A stretch of 64,000 nt of DNA from an uncultured Dehalococcoidia bacterium (GTDB lineage: Bacteria > Chloroflexota > Dehalococcoidia > Lucifugimonadales > UBA1123), in contig OY282441.1 of assembly GCA_958296105.1 (NCBI GenBank), positions 779,800 through 843,799 on the forward strand, in the 5' to 3' direction. Every line of letters begins with the position of its first letter. Positions within the stretch are counted from its first letter, which is position 1. The notes under the pieces were generated by a model, which saw only the letters and a list, made by a program, of their open reading frames with translations, was not told the origin of the DNA and did no database searches. The position numbers and the translations under genes were made by a program. Shown here piece after piece: positions 43,109 to 52,048 of the stretch.

Positions 43109-44938
43109 ATGAATCCGAGCAAGCGCGCTCTAGGCATAGACGAATACGGACTGATCGGGGACATGTCTTCCGCCGCGCTGGTGGGGACGGACGGGTCGAT
43201 AGACTGGTGCTGTATGCCGCGCTTCGACTCTCCGAGTGTGTTCGCTGCCATTCTCGACGCGAAATCCGGGGGGCGCTTCCGCATATCTCCGGCGGACGCG
43301 CAAGCATCGGCGCGGCAAGCCTATCTGAAGGACACGAACATACTGGAGACCACGTTCCGCACGGGCGCGGGTGTGCTGCGGGTGACGGACTTCATGCCGG
43401 TGGGCGAGGACGAGCAGCGCGCCAACGCGCCGCATGAGATACACCGCCTAGTGAGGTGCGAATCGGGCGAAGTGGTCGCGCGCTGCCACTTCGAGCCGCG
43501 TCTGAACTACGCGCGCGGGACGACAACGCTGCGCGGGCTGCGCGAGGGGGTTCACGCGCGCGGAGAGGGGCAGGCGCTCAGTCTGCTGGCAAGTGTTCCG
43601 CTGAACGTGGCGGACGACCACGCGAGCGCTGAGTTCAGGCTGGCGCAGGGACAGGAGGCGACGTTCGTTCTCGCCTACGGTCACGGCAAGCCGCAGCGTC
43701 TGAGCGCGTACCGCGCGCGCGACAAGTTGGAGTACACACGGCGGCACTGGCGGCGGGTGGTCTCGAACGTGGAGTACTCAGGCTTCTGGTCGGAGGCCGT
43801 GACGAGATCGCTGCTGACGCTCCACCTGATGATGTACCGACGCACGGGCGCTATCGTTGCCGCGCCCACTACGAGCCTGCCGGAGACGCTGGGCGGAAGC
43901 CGCAACTGGGACTACCGTTTCGCATGGCTCAGAGATTCGAGCTTCACGGTGGATATTCTCTACCGTCTGGGGGACGAGGACGAGGGCGACCACTACATAA
44001 GCTGGCTGCTGGATCAGTGCAGGCTGAACGAGCGCAAGACGCGCATCGTGTACGGCGTCAGCCCGAATTCGTCTCTCGATGAGCGCACGCTCGACCACCT
44101 TTCGGGGTACGCAGGCTCGAGGCCGGTGCGGATCGGCAACGGCGCGGCGCGCCATCTTCAGCTCGACGTCTTTGGGGAAGTGATCCTGTCCATCCACTCG
44201 ATGCACAGGCTGAAGGGCGCGATTCCGTCCGGCGCCTGGGGGCTGGTCAGCACTCTTGCGGAGACGGTGATGGGCAACTGGCGGCGCAAGGATCGGGGGG
44301 TGTGGGAAGTGCGCGGGGAGCAGCGGCACTTCGTCTACTCGAAGGCGATGTGCTGGGCAGCGCTCGACCGCGCCGCGGACATCGCGCTGGCGGTGGGAAA
44401 CGGGCGGATGGCCAAGCGCTGGTCTCGCGCCGCCGGACGGATCAGGTCGGAGATACTGCACTCCGGCTGGAGCCGCGCCAAGCAGGGCTTCCGCCAGCGG
44501 TACGACGGCGAGGCGCTGGACGCGAGCAACCTGATGATCCCGTTCTTGGGGCTGCTGCCGCCGGACGATCCGCGCATACTGCTGAACGTGCAGGCGATAG
44601 AGCGCGAGCTTGCGGACGGCCCGCTGGTGTGGCGATACCTGCCATCGGAGACGGACGACGGGCTGGACGGGCAGCGCGAGGGGGCGTTCACTCTGCTCAG
44701 CTTCTGGCTGATAGGCAACCTGATCTACACGGGGCAGATCGAGAGGGCGGAGGCGTACTTCGAGCAGATGACGTCTCACGCGAACCACCTGGGGCTGTTC
44801 TCGGAGATGATAGACTCCAAGACGGGCGACTTCTTGGGCAACTATCCGCAGGCGTACAGCCACGTGGGGCTGATCCACACCGCGCGCAACCTCAGCCGCG
44901 CGCTGCTGGGGCAGCCGATTCATAGGGGAGCGGATTAG
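43109..44938 (+). CDS. Glycoside hydrolase family 15 (glucoamylase/trehalase-like)
   Basis: 609 residues with the usual N-terminal beta domain ('DEYGLIGDMSSAALVGTDGSIDWCCMPRFDSPSVFAAILD') and an alpha/alpha barrel: 'TTSLPETLGGSRNWDYRFAWLRDSSFTVDIL', 'RKTRIVYGVSP...', 'HLQLDVFGEVILSIH', and the C-terminal catalytic Glu region 'FSEMIDSKTGDFLGNYPQAYSHVGLI'. GH15 proteins of this kind hydrolyse alpha-glucosides or trehalose. No signal peptide, so it acts inside the cell on stored or imported glucan. Its last codons are repeated downstream at 44990. Confidence 0.93.
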   Translation: MNPSKRALGIDEYGLIGDMSSAALVGTDGSIDWCCMPRFDSPSVFAAILDAKSGGRFRISPADAQASARQAYLKDTNILETTFRTGAGVLRVTDFMPVGEDEQRANAPHEIHRLVRCESGEVVARCHFEPRLNYARGTTTLRGLREGVHARGEGQALSLLASVPLNVADDHASAEFRLAQGQEATFVLAYGHGKPQRLSAYRARDKLEYTRRHWRRVVSNVEYSGFWSEAVTRSLLTLHLMMYRRTGAIVAAPTTSLPETLGGSRNWDYRFAWLRDSSFTVDILYRLGDEDEGDHYISWLLDQCRLNERKTRIVYGVSPNSSLDERTLDHLSGYAGSRPVRIGNGAARHLQLDVFGEVILSIHSMHRLKGAIPSGAWGLVSTLAETVMGNWRRKDRGVWEVRGEQRHFVYSKAMCWAALDRAADIALAVGNGRMAKRWSRAAGRIRSEILHSGWSRAKQGFRQRYDGEALDASNLMIPFLGLLPPDDPRILLNVQAIERELADGPLVWRYLPSETDDGLDGQREGAFTLLSFWLIGNLIYTGQIERAEAYFEQMTSHANHLGLFSEMIDSKTGDFLGNYPQAYSHVGLIHTARNLSRALLGQPIHRGAD

Positions 44939-45025
44939 AGACGGCTTCCATCCAGCCGCCTCCTCCGCGTCCCAGCTCCATCTTGACCGGATTCATAGGG
45001 GAGCGGATTAGAGACGGCTTCCATC
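44917..45025. repeat. 36-base direct repeat, 73-base period
   Basis: Bases from 44917, covering the end of the GH15 gene, its stop and about 14 further bases, recur at 44990. The bases between the two copies are unrelated. The second copy lies just before the R-M promoter. Confidence 0.88.
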
Positions 45026-45039
45026 GCCCATTTTTCATG

Positions 45040-45068
45040 TTGACGCCCGCGATCTCCGCCTTTAGACT
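45040..45068 (+). promoter_or_regulatory. Sigma70-type promoter for SfiI-like R-M operon
   Basis: TTGACG (45040-45045), 17 bases, TAGACT (45063-45068), about 55 bases before the methylase start. Confidence 0.6.
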
Positions 45069-45122
45069 CGGCGTATCCACTCAGCATGTTGCCCAACTAA
45101 TCGCGCCGGAGGAATCTCAGCG

Positions 45123-46076
45123 TTGCGGCTTGGCAGTAAGCTCGAATACTTGGCGAGCAATCGGATCTACGAGGGAGACGCCCGCGATTTGCTGCGGCGC
45201 ATACTGCCCGAATCGGCAGCATTGAGTTTCTGGTCGCCGCCTTACTTCGTGGGCAAATCCTACGAGAAGGATCTCACGTTTCAGGAATGGCAATCCCTCC
45301 TCCGAGCAGTGATTCATCTTCACTTCGATGTACTGAAGCCGGGTGGATTCCTCGCAATAAACATCGCAGACATCTTGGCCTTTCCGGATCCGGACATGCC
45401 GAGGATTCAGGCCGACAACGTCTCGAACAAAAAGGTCAAAATCACACGAGATCATGTACTCGAAGCGCAGAGAAACAACCCCGACTTCAACAGATACCAG
45501 CTCGCCGATCTGCTCGGTTGCAGTGAGCAAACCATTGACAGGAGGCTCAAGCACAACAACGTGCGCGGCGGCAAGTACGCCGTTCAACGCAAGGTCAAGC
45601 TCGTTGGCGGCCTCGTGGAACAGTGGGCAGAAGAGGCGGGCCTGTATCTCTATGACAGGCGCGTGTGGGTGAAAGACCCGTGTTGGGAAAACGGACGGTG
45701 GCACAGCCTATCTTACCGCTCGGTGGACGAGTTCGAATACATCTATGTATTCTGGAAGCCTGGAATCACCACGGTGGATCGGACGAGGCTGGATAGATCG
45801 GAATGGAGCGAATGGGGGTCTCGCGGCGTCTGGCATATACCATCGGTTAGGGCGAACGTCGAACACGAATCCCAGTTTCCGATCGAGATTCCGAGACGGG
45901 TGATCAAGATATTCTCCGCGCCCGGAGACATCGTTCTGGATTGCTTCATCGGAAGTGGAACGACCGCGGTTGCGGCTATCATGGAGGGGCGCAGATACTT
46001 GGGGATAGAGCTTTTGCATCGGTACGCCAAGATAGCGAGAGCGCGTTGCGATGAGGTTCTGACTTCCATAGGATGA
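45123..46076 (+). CDS. SfiI-type system DNA methyltransferase
   Basis: 317 residues. Motif IV 'AALSFWSPPYFVGKSYEKDL' lies near residue 35 and motif I 'DIVLDCFIGSGTTAVAAIMEGRRYLGIELLHRYAKIA' near 280, the beta-class order; SPPY suits N4-cytosine methylation. Residues about 115-165 hold a helix-turn-helix-like insertion ('NRYQLADLLGCSEQTIDRRLKHNNVRGGKY'). Known M.SfiI makes N4-methylcytosine, so the role would be protection against the next gene product. TTG 45123 is 9 bases past GGAGGA. The stop overlaps the nuclease start as ATGA. Confidence 0.88.
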   Translation: MRLGSKLEYLASNRIYEGDARDLLRRILPESAALSFWSPPYFVGKSYEKDLTFQEWQSLLRAVIHLHFDVLKPGGFLAINIADILAFPDPDMPRIQADNVSNKKVKITRDHVLEAQRNNPDFNRYQLADLLGCSEQTIDRRLKHNNVRGGKYAVQRKVKLVGGLVEQWAEEAGLYLYDRRVWVKDPCWENGRWHSLSYRSVDEFEYIYVFWKPGITTVDRTRLDRSEWSEWGSRGVWHIPSVRANVEHESQFPIEIPRRVIKIFSAPGDIVLDCFIGSGTTAVAAIMEGRRYLGIELLHRYAKIARARCDEVLTSIG

Positions 46077-46795
46077 TACTCGATCCGCGCGTTTTGGACA
46101 GAAACCCAGAGGCGCTCGAAGACATCGAGAAGGCGACTCTCAGGATGGTCGCGCGGGCCATATACGATTTTCGGGACGAGGCTCGCGAGTTTTTCGTTCA
46201 CGAACTCGATATGGTCGCCGACATTGGGGAAGATATAACTCGTGAAGCGATGGAGCGCATGGGAACTTCCATAATTCCCGTGCGCCTGTTTGGAAAGATA
46301 GACTACAAGCGCGCCAGATACGTGTTCCATCCCGAATACTCGATACGACAGGCGCTGTTCGTGGACTCCAAGTCCGAGAAGCTGGGAGGCGCGGGAACTA
46401 TCACGATTCAGACCGGGCAGACTTCCATGCGCGTCCGTCAAATACGGCAGGGCATACCAACCGATGTAGAGGGTGGCTTGCCTCAGATTCTGAGTATTCA
46501 GAACGAAAATTATCTGGTTACGACTGTGTTCGTGAAATACAGCTACCGCGATCTGGAAGAAGGCTCCCGCAAATCTCTTGAGAACATCGCGATAACCTGC
46601 CTTCCAAACGGAATGCTCCAAGACAAATACAACCCATCACATGAGCGGACTTTCTGGCGGGCTGGGAGAAATGCGCCGAGCCGAGCCGAAACATTCAGAG
46701 TCAGAATCAGCCTCGCCGCCCTAAAACTGGCTGCCGGGTGGCGCGTTCAGACAGTGGAGCTCGATCCAAACACTCCTTTCACATGGGACGAATAA
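46073..46795 (+). CDS. SfiI-family type II restriction endonuclease
   Basis: 240 residues matching the SfiI family along its length: 'LEDIEKATLRMVARAI', 'GKIDYKRARYVFHP' with Asp77, 'QALFVDSKSE' with Asp98 and Lys100 (the spacing of the SfiI active site), 'VFVKYSYRDL', 'CLPNGMLQDKYNPSHERTFWRAGRNAPSRAETFRVRI' and 'WRVQTVELD'. SfiI is a tetramer cutting GGCC-N5-GGCC at two sites at once; the same site is expected here but not proven. It is somewhat shorter at the C terminus than SfiI. Frame intact, so probably active with the coupled methylase. Confidence 0.85.
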   Translation: MILDPRVLDRNPEALEDIEKATLRMVARAIYDFRDEAREFFVHELDMVADIGEDITREAMERMGTSIIPVRLFGKIDYKRARYVFHPEYSIRQALFVDSKSEKLGGAGTITIQTGQTSMRVRQIRQGIPTDVEGGLPQILSIQNENYLVTTVFVKYSYRDLEEGSRKSLENIAITCLPNGMLQDKYNPSHERTFWRAGRNAPSRAETFRVRISLAALKLAAGWRVQTVELDPNTPFTWDE

Positions 46796-46818
46796 CCAAT
46801 TGGTCGAGGATTGCGCCA

Positions 46819-47664
46819 ATGACCAACCGAATCCAAACAGTCGTCATAACTGGGGCATCTTCCGGGATTGGGAGGGTCAGCGCGCTGCATCTGGCTGAGC
46901 GCGGATATACGGTGATCGGAACGAGCCGCGAGCTGGGGCGGCTGGAAGGGCTTTTCGACGACGCGGAGGGGCGCGGGCTGCGAGTGTTCGGCGTGGAGCT
47001 GGACGTCAACTCGGCTCGCTCCGTAGATTCGGTGATGCCCGAGCTGATCTCGCAGTTCGGCGAGATCCACGCGCTGGTGAACAACGCAGGCTTCGGGGTG
47101 TGGGGGCCGGTGGAAAGTCTCACGATGACAGAGCTGAAGTCGCAGTTCGAAGCCAACTTCTTCGGCGCGGTCAGGATGATCTGGGCCACGCTGCCGGAGA
47201 TGGTGTCGCGCAGGTCGGGCAGAATAGTCAACATCAGCTCGGTTCTGGGGCGGATCGGCACGCCGTTCAACGGGGCATACGTATCCAGCAAGTACGCGCT
47301 GGAAGGGCTGAGCGAGTCTCTGCGCGCCGAGCTGCGGCCGTTTGGCGTCCAAGTCTCGCTGGTCGAACCCGGCTGGTTCGAGACCGATTTCCAGAAGAAC
47401 CAGATCAGGGCGGCGCGCGCCGACGACCCCGCGCTCGCATACGCTCGGCACATACGAAGCTACAGCGAAAGCCACGAGCGGTTCGAGTGGTTCGCAGGCG
47501 ACCCGGTTCGCGTGGCCCGCGTGATCGAACACGCGCTGAGCGCTCGGCGTCCATCTTTCAGGTATCCCGTCGGAGCCGACGCGCGCGCGGGCATACTCGG
47601 CGCTCGGCTGCTGCCGGAGAGGCTGTTCCACGCGCTGCTGGACAGGGTGACGACTGGCGGCTAG
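46819..47664 (+). CDS. Short-chain dehydrogenase/reductase
   Basis: 281 residues of classical SDR: 'VVITGASSGIGRVSAL' (TGxxxGIG cofactor motif), 'LDVNSA', 'ALVNNAGFGVWGP' (NNAG), the catalytic Ser in 'IVNISSVLGRIG' and Tyr/Lys in 'AYVSSKYALEGL' (YxxxK shifted as Y-V-S-S-K), then 'VEPGWFETDF'. NAD(P)-dependent oxidoreductase in the cytoplasm; substrate cannot be told. ATG 46819 follows the nuclease stop by 23 bases. Its end overlaps the convergent membrane protein gene by 4 bases. Confidence 0.9.
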   Translation: MTNRIQTVVITGASSGIGRVSALHLAERGYTVIGTSRELGRLEGLFDDAEGRGLRVFGVELDVNSARSVDSVMPELISQFGEIHALVNNAGFGVWGPVESLTMTELKSQFEANFFGAVRMIWATLPEMVSRRSGRIVNISSVLGRIGTPFNGAYVSSKYALEGLSESLRAELRPFGVQVSLVEPGWFETDFQKNQIRAARADDPALAYARHIRSYSESHERFEWFAGDPVRVARVIEHALSARRPSFRYPVGADARAGILGARLLPERLFHALLDRVTTGG

Positions 47665-48812
47665 TCGGAGGCGTTTCGGCCTTTGGACAGCGCATATGCC
47701 AGCTTCTCGAACGAGTGGTCGAGCGCGGCGGCGCGCTGGCTGGATGGCGCGCTGTCGTCGATTTCACGGCGTGGCTTGGGATCCTTGGGCAAGTGGGATG
47801 CAGTCCGAGAAGAGCGCCACCGCGAGCCGCCACGCTCCCAAGGCATGGCTATGGCCTCGCCGCGTGGGGATCTGCCCGCAAAGGCGGGGCTGCGGTCGGG
47901 GGTGTGACTCCCGTGACTCACTGCCCGCCTCGTACCTGCGGACAGGTCACGCGCGGGACGCCGTTCGCCCAATGGGGAGGACAGCGGGGAGGGTATCGCG
48001 CGCCTGTCACGGGGCGAAGCGGAAGCGCCGTGGAAGGACGACCCGCTTCCGTTCGCCTCCATGCTGCGGAGGGGCGATGGCTCTCGGCTCGGACGGGGGG
48101 CATAGTCTTCGTCGAGCGCGCTGGCGGCGGCGCGGCGGGGGGCTGCGTCGTGGGCGACGGGCGCGCTCTGGCGCGCTCCTCCGGCGTCCGACGTCTGCCT
48201 ACTCTCGGCGCGGCGCGATATCCTGCGCCTGATCAGTCCGTAGCCGCCGGACAGAATTCTCATCACGAACTCGAGGGTGACCACCGCGCCCATGTAGTAG
48301 ACCATCGTCTCCCAGTGCGAGATCACTTCCTCCAAGCTGGATGAGGGCGTGGGGATGTTCACGAGTGTTCTGTCGATGAGCATGATGCCCAGCAGGGCGA
48401 AGGGCAGTATCTTGGCGAGGTCGGTCGAAAGCGCCTGATTGTAGTAGGCGCATATCCGTATGCTGCCGACTACGGATATTGCCGCGAGCAGTACGCTGGC
48501 GAGGGACTGGTTTCTCACCATGAGGGAGAGCAGGAAGGCGACCACGACGAACCAGAAGAATACGAGCGCGGGGAAGATGACCAAGAACTTGAGGACGTAG
48601 AGGAGCGATGCTATCGACTTTCTGACGATGCGGCGGCGGGAGTGGTTGTACTTGTCGAGGTCGAGCTTGATGATGTCCTTGCGCGCTATGAAGCGATAGA
48701 AGTTGAACACGAAGACGCCGTAGATGGCCATGCCGATTATGGCAAGCGCGAGCGGTCTCAGCGTGGTGTAGGCTTCCATCAGGTCGAGGCTGATCGGCGG
48801 CAGCAGCGGCAT
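47661..48812 (-). CDS. Multi-span membrane protein with disordered tail
   Basis: 383 residues. About six hydrophobic segments occupy residues 15-200 ('LALAIIGMAIYGVFVFNF', 'FLVIFPALVFFWFVVVAFLLSL', 'ILPFALLGIMLI', 'MVYYMGAVVTLEFVMRIL'). The remaining 180 residues are low-complexity, rich in Ser, Arg, Pro and Ala, and predicted cytoplasmic and disordered. Part of that tail ('SPLSSPLGERR', 'PAFAGRSPRGEA') looks like translated dispersed-repeat DNA that has been absorbed into the gene. No family recognised. Confidence 0.75.
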   Translation of the reverse strand: MPLLPPISLDLMEAYTTLRPLALAIIGMAIYGVFVFNFYRFIARKDIIKLDLDKYNHSRRRIVRKSIASLLYVLKFLVIFPALVFFWFVVVAFLLSLMVRNQSLASVLLAAISVVGSIRICAYYNQALSTDLAKILPFALLGIMLIDRTLVNIPTPSSSLEEVISHWETMVYYMGAVVTLEFVMRILSGGYGLIRRRISRRAESRQTSDAGGARQSAPVAHDAAPRRAAASALDEDYAPRPSREPSPLRSMEANGSGSSFHGASASPRDRRAIPSPLSSPLGERRPARDLSAGTRRAVSHGSHTPDRSPAFAGRSPRGEAIAMPWERGGSRWRSSRTASHLPKDPKPRREIDDSAPSSQRAAALDHSFEKLAYALSKGRNASD

Positions 48813-48947
48813 GGCGTGGCTCCGTGTCGGTTTTGCGCGTCCAGATTACAGCCTCTGGCGGCTCGCTGGCTAGGTGATTAGGGGTCAGCGGCGGCGGTCA
48901 ATCGCCATTCATCGCTATCCAGACTATCCAGCGGCGCGCTGCCGCTG

Positions 48948-48953
48948 TATACT
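48948..48953 (+). promoter_or_regulatory. -10 box for RNase P RNA
   Basis: TATACT ends 7 bases before the 5' end of the RNA as inferred from helix P1. The 12 bases around it (GCTGTATACTCG) are identical to the putative larB -10 region near 8993. Confidence 0.5.
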
Positions 48954-48960
48954 CGAAGCT

Positions 48961-49318
48961 GCAAGGTGGCCGGGCGGCCGCTCCGAGTCGTCGGAGAGGA
49001 AAGTCCGAGCTTCACCGGACAGGATGCCCGCTAACGGCGGGGCGGGGCGACCCGACGGAAAGTGCCACAGAGACATACCGCCCGCGCTCGGTCGCGGGTA
49101 AGGGTGAAAAGGCGAGGTAAGAGCTCACCGTTCCGATAGTAATATCGGCAGCCAGGCAAACCCCATCCGAAGCAAGGCCCAATAGGGGGAGCGAAAGGTG
49201 TCCGGCCCATCCCCGGGTTGGCCGCTCGAGCCCGTCGGCAACGGCGGGCCCAGATGGATGGTCGCCGTTCGTCCGCCGCGGCGGGCGAATACAGAACTCG
49301 GCTTACAGGCCACCTTGC
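48961..49318 (+). ncRNA. rnpB: RNase P RNA, bacterial type A
   Basis: The catalytic RNA of RNase P, which trims 5' leaders of pre-tRNAs. Helix P1 pairs GCAAGGTGGCC (48961-48971) with GGCCACCTTGC (49308-49318). The core 'GAGAGGAAAGTCCGAGCTTC' with 'ACAGGATGCC' (CR-I), 'GGGTGAAAAGGCG' / 'GAGCTCACCG' stretches and the 3' 'ACAGAACTCGGCTTACAGGCC' (CR-V region, with AGA-A--CGGCTTA) are all present. Length about 358 bases is normal. Flanked by a TATACT box and, 5 bases after its end, by a 44-base direct repeat. Confidence 0.96.
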
Positions 49319-49322
49319 AATG

Positions 49323-49401
49323 CCCAGCGGACGGCCCGTGTGACCTTCGGCTGCTCCCCAACGACTCCCAGCGGACGGCCCGTGTGATCTCAGGCTGTCC
49401 C
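49323..49401. repeat. 44-base tandem repeat after rnpB
   Basis: Two imperfect copies start at 49323 and 49367, each with 'CCCAGCGGACGGCCCGTGTG'. They fill the gap between rnpB and the convergent DUF2461 gene. Confidence 0.85.
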
Positions 49402-50091
49402 CTACCAGTCCAAGCCGACGGCTCTGGTCAAGAACTCGGCGAGCGGCGCGGCGACTCGGCAGGCGTGGGCGTAGACGTCTATGAAGTCTGGCGAGCAGGC
49501 GGCGCACTGGTCGAAGGCGGTCGATGCGGCGAAGGACTTTAGCTTGAGCGTCTCGATCAGCGGGTGGTCGGGGTCGAAGCCGCGCGGGGCGCGCTCGAGC
49601 GAGTCGGATTCCAAGCTGTACATGGAACGGAACGCATCGTCGCCGACGATGGCCTGCCAGCGCCCGGGATTGGCGGCGATGGCTGCGCGTATCTTGCGCA
49701 GAGTGCCTGAGCTGGGCCTCCAGATTCCAGCGGCGGCGAACACCTGGCCGGGCTGAAGGTGCAGGTACAGGCCGGGTCCATGCACCTCGCGCCCGACCTC
49801 GTGGCGGAAGTGGGCGCCCACGTTGGTCTTGTACGGCGACTTGTCTCGTGAGAAGCGGATGTCGCGGTTGATGCGGAACATGGAGCCTCCGGATCGGCGC
49901 GGGTCGGCTACCACGTGGGGGCTGATCGTCTCCAGTCTCTGGGCGAAGTCTATGATGAATCCGATCATCGGCTCGCGCACGTCCCGCTCGTAGCGCTCGC
50001 GGTTGGCATGAAACCAGTCTCGGCTGTTGTTGTCGGCAAGCTCTGCCAGAAACTCGAACAGGGCGGGCGTAAAGTGGGGCTGTGAGCTCAT
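49402..50091 (-). CDS. DUF2461 domain protein
   Basis: 229 residues of DUF2461: 'FTPALFEFLAELADNNSRDWFHANRERYE', 'FRINRDIRFSRDKSPYKTNVGAHFRH' and 'GPGLYLHLQPGQVFAAAGIWRPSSGTLRKIRAAI' are the conserved blocks. These proteins are widespread, cytoplasmic and of unknown biochemical function. Divergent from the racemase-type gene. Confidence 0.93.
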   Translation of the reverse strand: MSSQPHFTPALFEFLAELADNNSRDWFHANRERYERDVREPMIGFIIDFAQRLETISPHVVADPRRSGGSMFRINRDIRFSRDKSPYKTNVGAHFRHEVGREVHGPGLYLHLQPGQVFAAAGIWRPSSGTLRKIRAAIAANPGRWQAIVGDDAFRSMYSLESDSLERAPRGFDPDHPLIETLKLKSFAASTAFDQCAACSPDFIDVYAHACRVAAPLAEFLTRAVGLDW

Positions 50092-50277
50092 GGCGTCTCT
50101 CCAAGCTGATCTGGGGTGATCTCATTGTACTGCGCGCGCGGGGTGAGGTCTTGCGCGGCGGCGGCGTGTTCGTGGCATAGAGGGCGGCTTGTGATAGAGT
50201 ACGCGGTGAATTCCCGATCCGTGGATGACGACGGTCGGGGACGATCACCAGTCAGCAGCGCGAACAGGAGCCGTATT

Positions 50278-51375
50278 ATGAAGATCACCAATATCAAGGT
50301 CGAGATGTTCAACTGGAAGTCGGAGCCGTGGATGACGGGCGTAGGGATGCAGTTCGGGGCGACGCAGCTGGGCGTGGTCACGGTGGAGACGGACGCGGGG
50401 GTGAGCGGCAACGCCTTCTTGGGGTCGTCGCGCGTGGGCGCGGACCACTACGCGCCGGCGCTGATACAGTTCCTCAAGCCGATGCTCATCGGGCGCAATC
50501 CGCAGGACATAGGCGCGATCTGGCGCGACATGTGGAAGGCGAACCGCTCGGTCTCCACCAACGCCATCGGCGCGGTGGATATCTGCCTATGGGACATCAA
50601 CGGCAAGATCGCGGGCCAGCCCATCCACCGCCTGCTCGGAACGTGCAAGGAGTCCGTCCCCGTCTATTCCTCCACCGCGTACTGGGAGACGACCGACGAG
50701 TACGCAGAGGAGGCGCTGCGCTTTCAGGGCATGGGCTGGACGGCGCACAAGATACACCCGCACGGCAACCCCATGTTCGACATCGAGATATGCAAGGCGG
50801 TTCGCGCGGCGGTGGGCGACGGCATGAAGCTGATGCTCGATTCCATGTGGGCGTACCAGTACGAGGACGCGCTGAGGGTCGGGCGCGCCATCGAAGACCT
50901 GAACTTCTACTGGTACGAGGACCCGCTGGTGGAGGAGGACATATACAGCTACGTGAAGCTGCACCAGAAGCTGGACATCCCGATAATGTCCACAGAGTAC
51001 GCGCCGGGCAAGTTCTATGGGATGGCGACCTGGATAACGCAGTACGCCACTGACTTCTTGCGGGGAGACGTCAACGTGATCGGGGGCATAACGCCGATGG
51101 TGCGGCTGTGCCATCTGGCCGAGGGCTTCAACATGAAGTGCGAAGTGCATCACGGCGGCAACTCGCTGAACAACGTGGCCAATCTGCACGTGACTATGGC
51201 GGTTCCCAACTGCGAGTTCTTCGAGTTCTTCCCCTGCACCGGGGCGAACATGTTCGGCCTCGTGAACGACATAGACATGTCGGGCGGAGTGGTACACGCG
51301 CCGGACAAGCCCGGTCTGGGATACGAGATCGACTGGCAGCTGCTGAGGCCGGAGTACACCGGCACGGCGGAGTAA
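50278..51375 (+). CDS. Mandelate racemase / muconate lactonizing family enzyme
   Basis: 365 residues of the enolase superfamily. The N-terminal capping domain ('ITNIKVEMFNWKSEP') is followed by the barrel with metal ligands Asp in 'KLMLDSMWAY', Glu in 'FYWYEDPLVEED' and Glu in 'IMSTEYAPGKF', and a His in 'CEVHHGGNSLNNVANLH' as likely base; the second-strand motif is 'AHKIHPHGNP', with Lys-x-His instead of Lys-x-Lys. Such enzymes dehydrate sugar acids or racemise hydroxyacids. AGGAG 7 bases before ATG 50278 sets the start. Its 3' end is copied at 51895-52004. Confidence 0.92.
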   Translation: MKITNIKVEMFNWKSEPWMTGVGMQFGATQLGVVTVETDAGVSGNAFLGSSRVGADHYAPALIQFLKPMLIGRNPQDIGAIWRDMWKANRSVSTNAIGAVDICLWDINGKIAGQPIHRLLGTCKESVPVYSSTAYWETTDEYAEEALRFQGMGWTAHKIHPHGNPMFDIEICKAVRAAVGDGMKLMLDSMWAYQYEDALRVGRAIEDLNFYWYEDPLVEEDIYSYVKLHQKLDIPIMSTEYAPGKFYGMATWITQYATDFLRGDVNVIGGITPMVRLCHLAEGFNMKCEVHHGGNSLNNVANLHVTMAVPNCEFFEFFPCTGANMFGLVNDIDMSGGVVHAPDKPGLGYEIDWQLLRPEYTGTAE

Positions 51376-51421
51376 GGGGGCGTTCGCCGCCGAGCCTGCG
51401 TGGGGATATGGAGGTGATACA

Positions 51422-51871
51422 ATCGAAGTCATAAAGAGACTCGCTCCGAAATACTGGTTCGGGTACTACGCGGTGTACGTGGTAGTCGAAGTCTTCTTGG
51501 CGATGTGGTTTCGCCACTCGCTCCTGGACTGGTCGGGAAACGAAGGTCTCTACACCCTCGCCGCCGTGTTCGGAGCGTCGGCGGGGACAGCGCTAACGGC
51601 CGCGCTCGTCACGGAGGGGATAGGATACGTCATGCTTCTAATACCAAACAGAATAAGAGAGATCAAGGAAGAGGGGCGCGCGGAAGGGCGCCAAGAGGGC
51701 CGCGCGGAGGGTCACCAAGAGGGCCGCGAAGAGGGGCTGAGGGTGGGCCGAGTCGCAGAGCGGGAGCGCATGAACAGGCTCTTCGAGCTGTACGACAGGG
51801 GCGAGATCACTCGCGCCGAGTTCCTCCTGATCATGTACGGAAGGGACGACGACCGTACAGACCTCGGCTGA
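51422..51871 (+). CDS. Small two-span membrane protein with EG-rich coil, copy 1
   Basis: About 149 residues: two hydrophobic segments ('YYAVYVVVEVFLAMWF' and 'LYTLAAVFGASAGTALTAALVTEGIGYVMLLIP'), then a charged coil of 'EEGRAEGRQEGRAEGHQEGREEG' type and a C-terminal 'RMNRLFELYDRGEITRAEFLLIMYGRDD', a likely EF-hand-like or helical module. A GGAGGTGAT ribosome site at 51410-51418 points to an ATC at 51422 as start; the first canonical start is GTG 51473. Family unknown; duplicated next door. Confidence 0.7.
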   Translation: MEVIKRLAPKYWFGYYAVYVVVEVFLAMWFRHSLLDWSGNEGLYTLAAVFGASAGTALTAALVTEGIGYVMLLIPNRIREIKEEGRAEGRQEGRAEGHQEGREEGLRVGRVAERERMNRLFELYDRGEITRAEFLLIMYGRDDDRTDLG

Positions 51872-52048
51872 CCGGCGGCGCTCCGGTTTCGGTAGTGAAC
51901 GTCATAGACATGACGGGCGGAGTGGTACACGCGCCGGACAAGCCCGGCGGGATACGATCGGCTGGCAGATGCTGAGGCCGGAGTACACCGGCACGGCGGA
52001 GTAGAAGCGTGCGCCGCCGCGCCGACGTGGGGATATGGAGATGATACA

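Noticed and set aside
51895-52004. Second racemase-type gene
   Set aside because: Only about 110 bases of the gene's end are copied; it is a dead tail.
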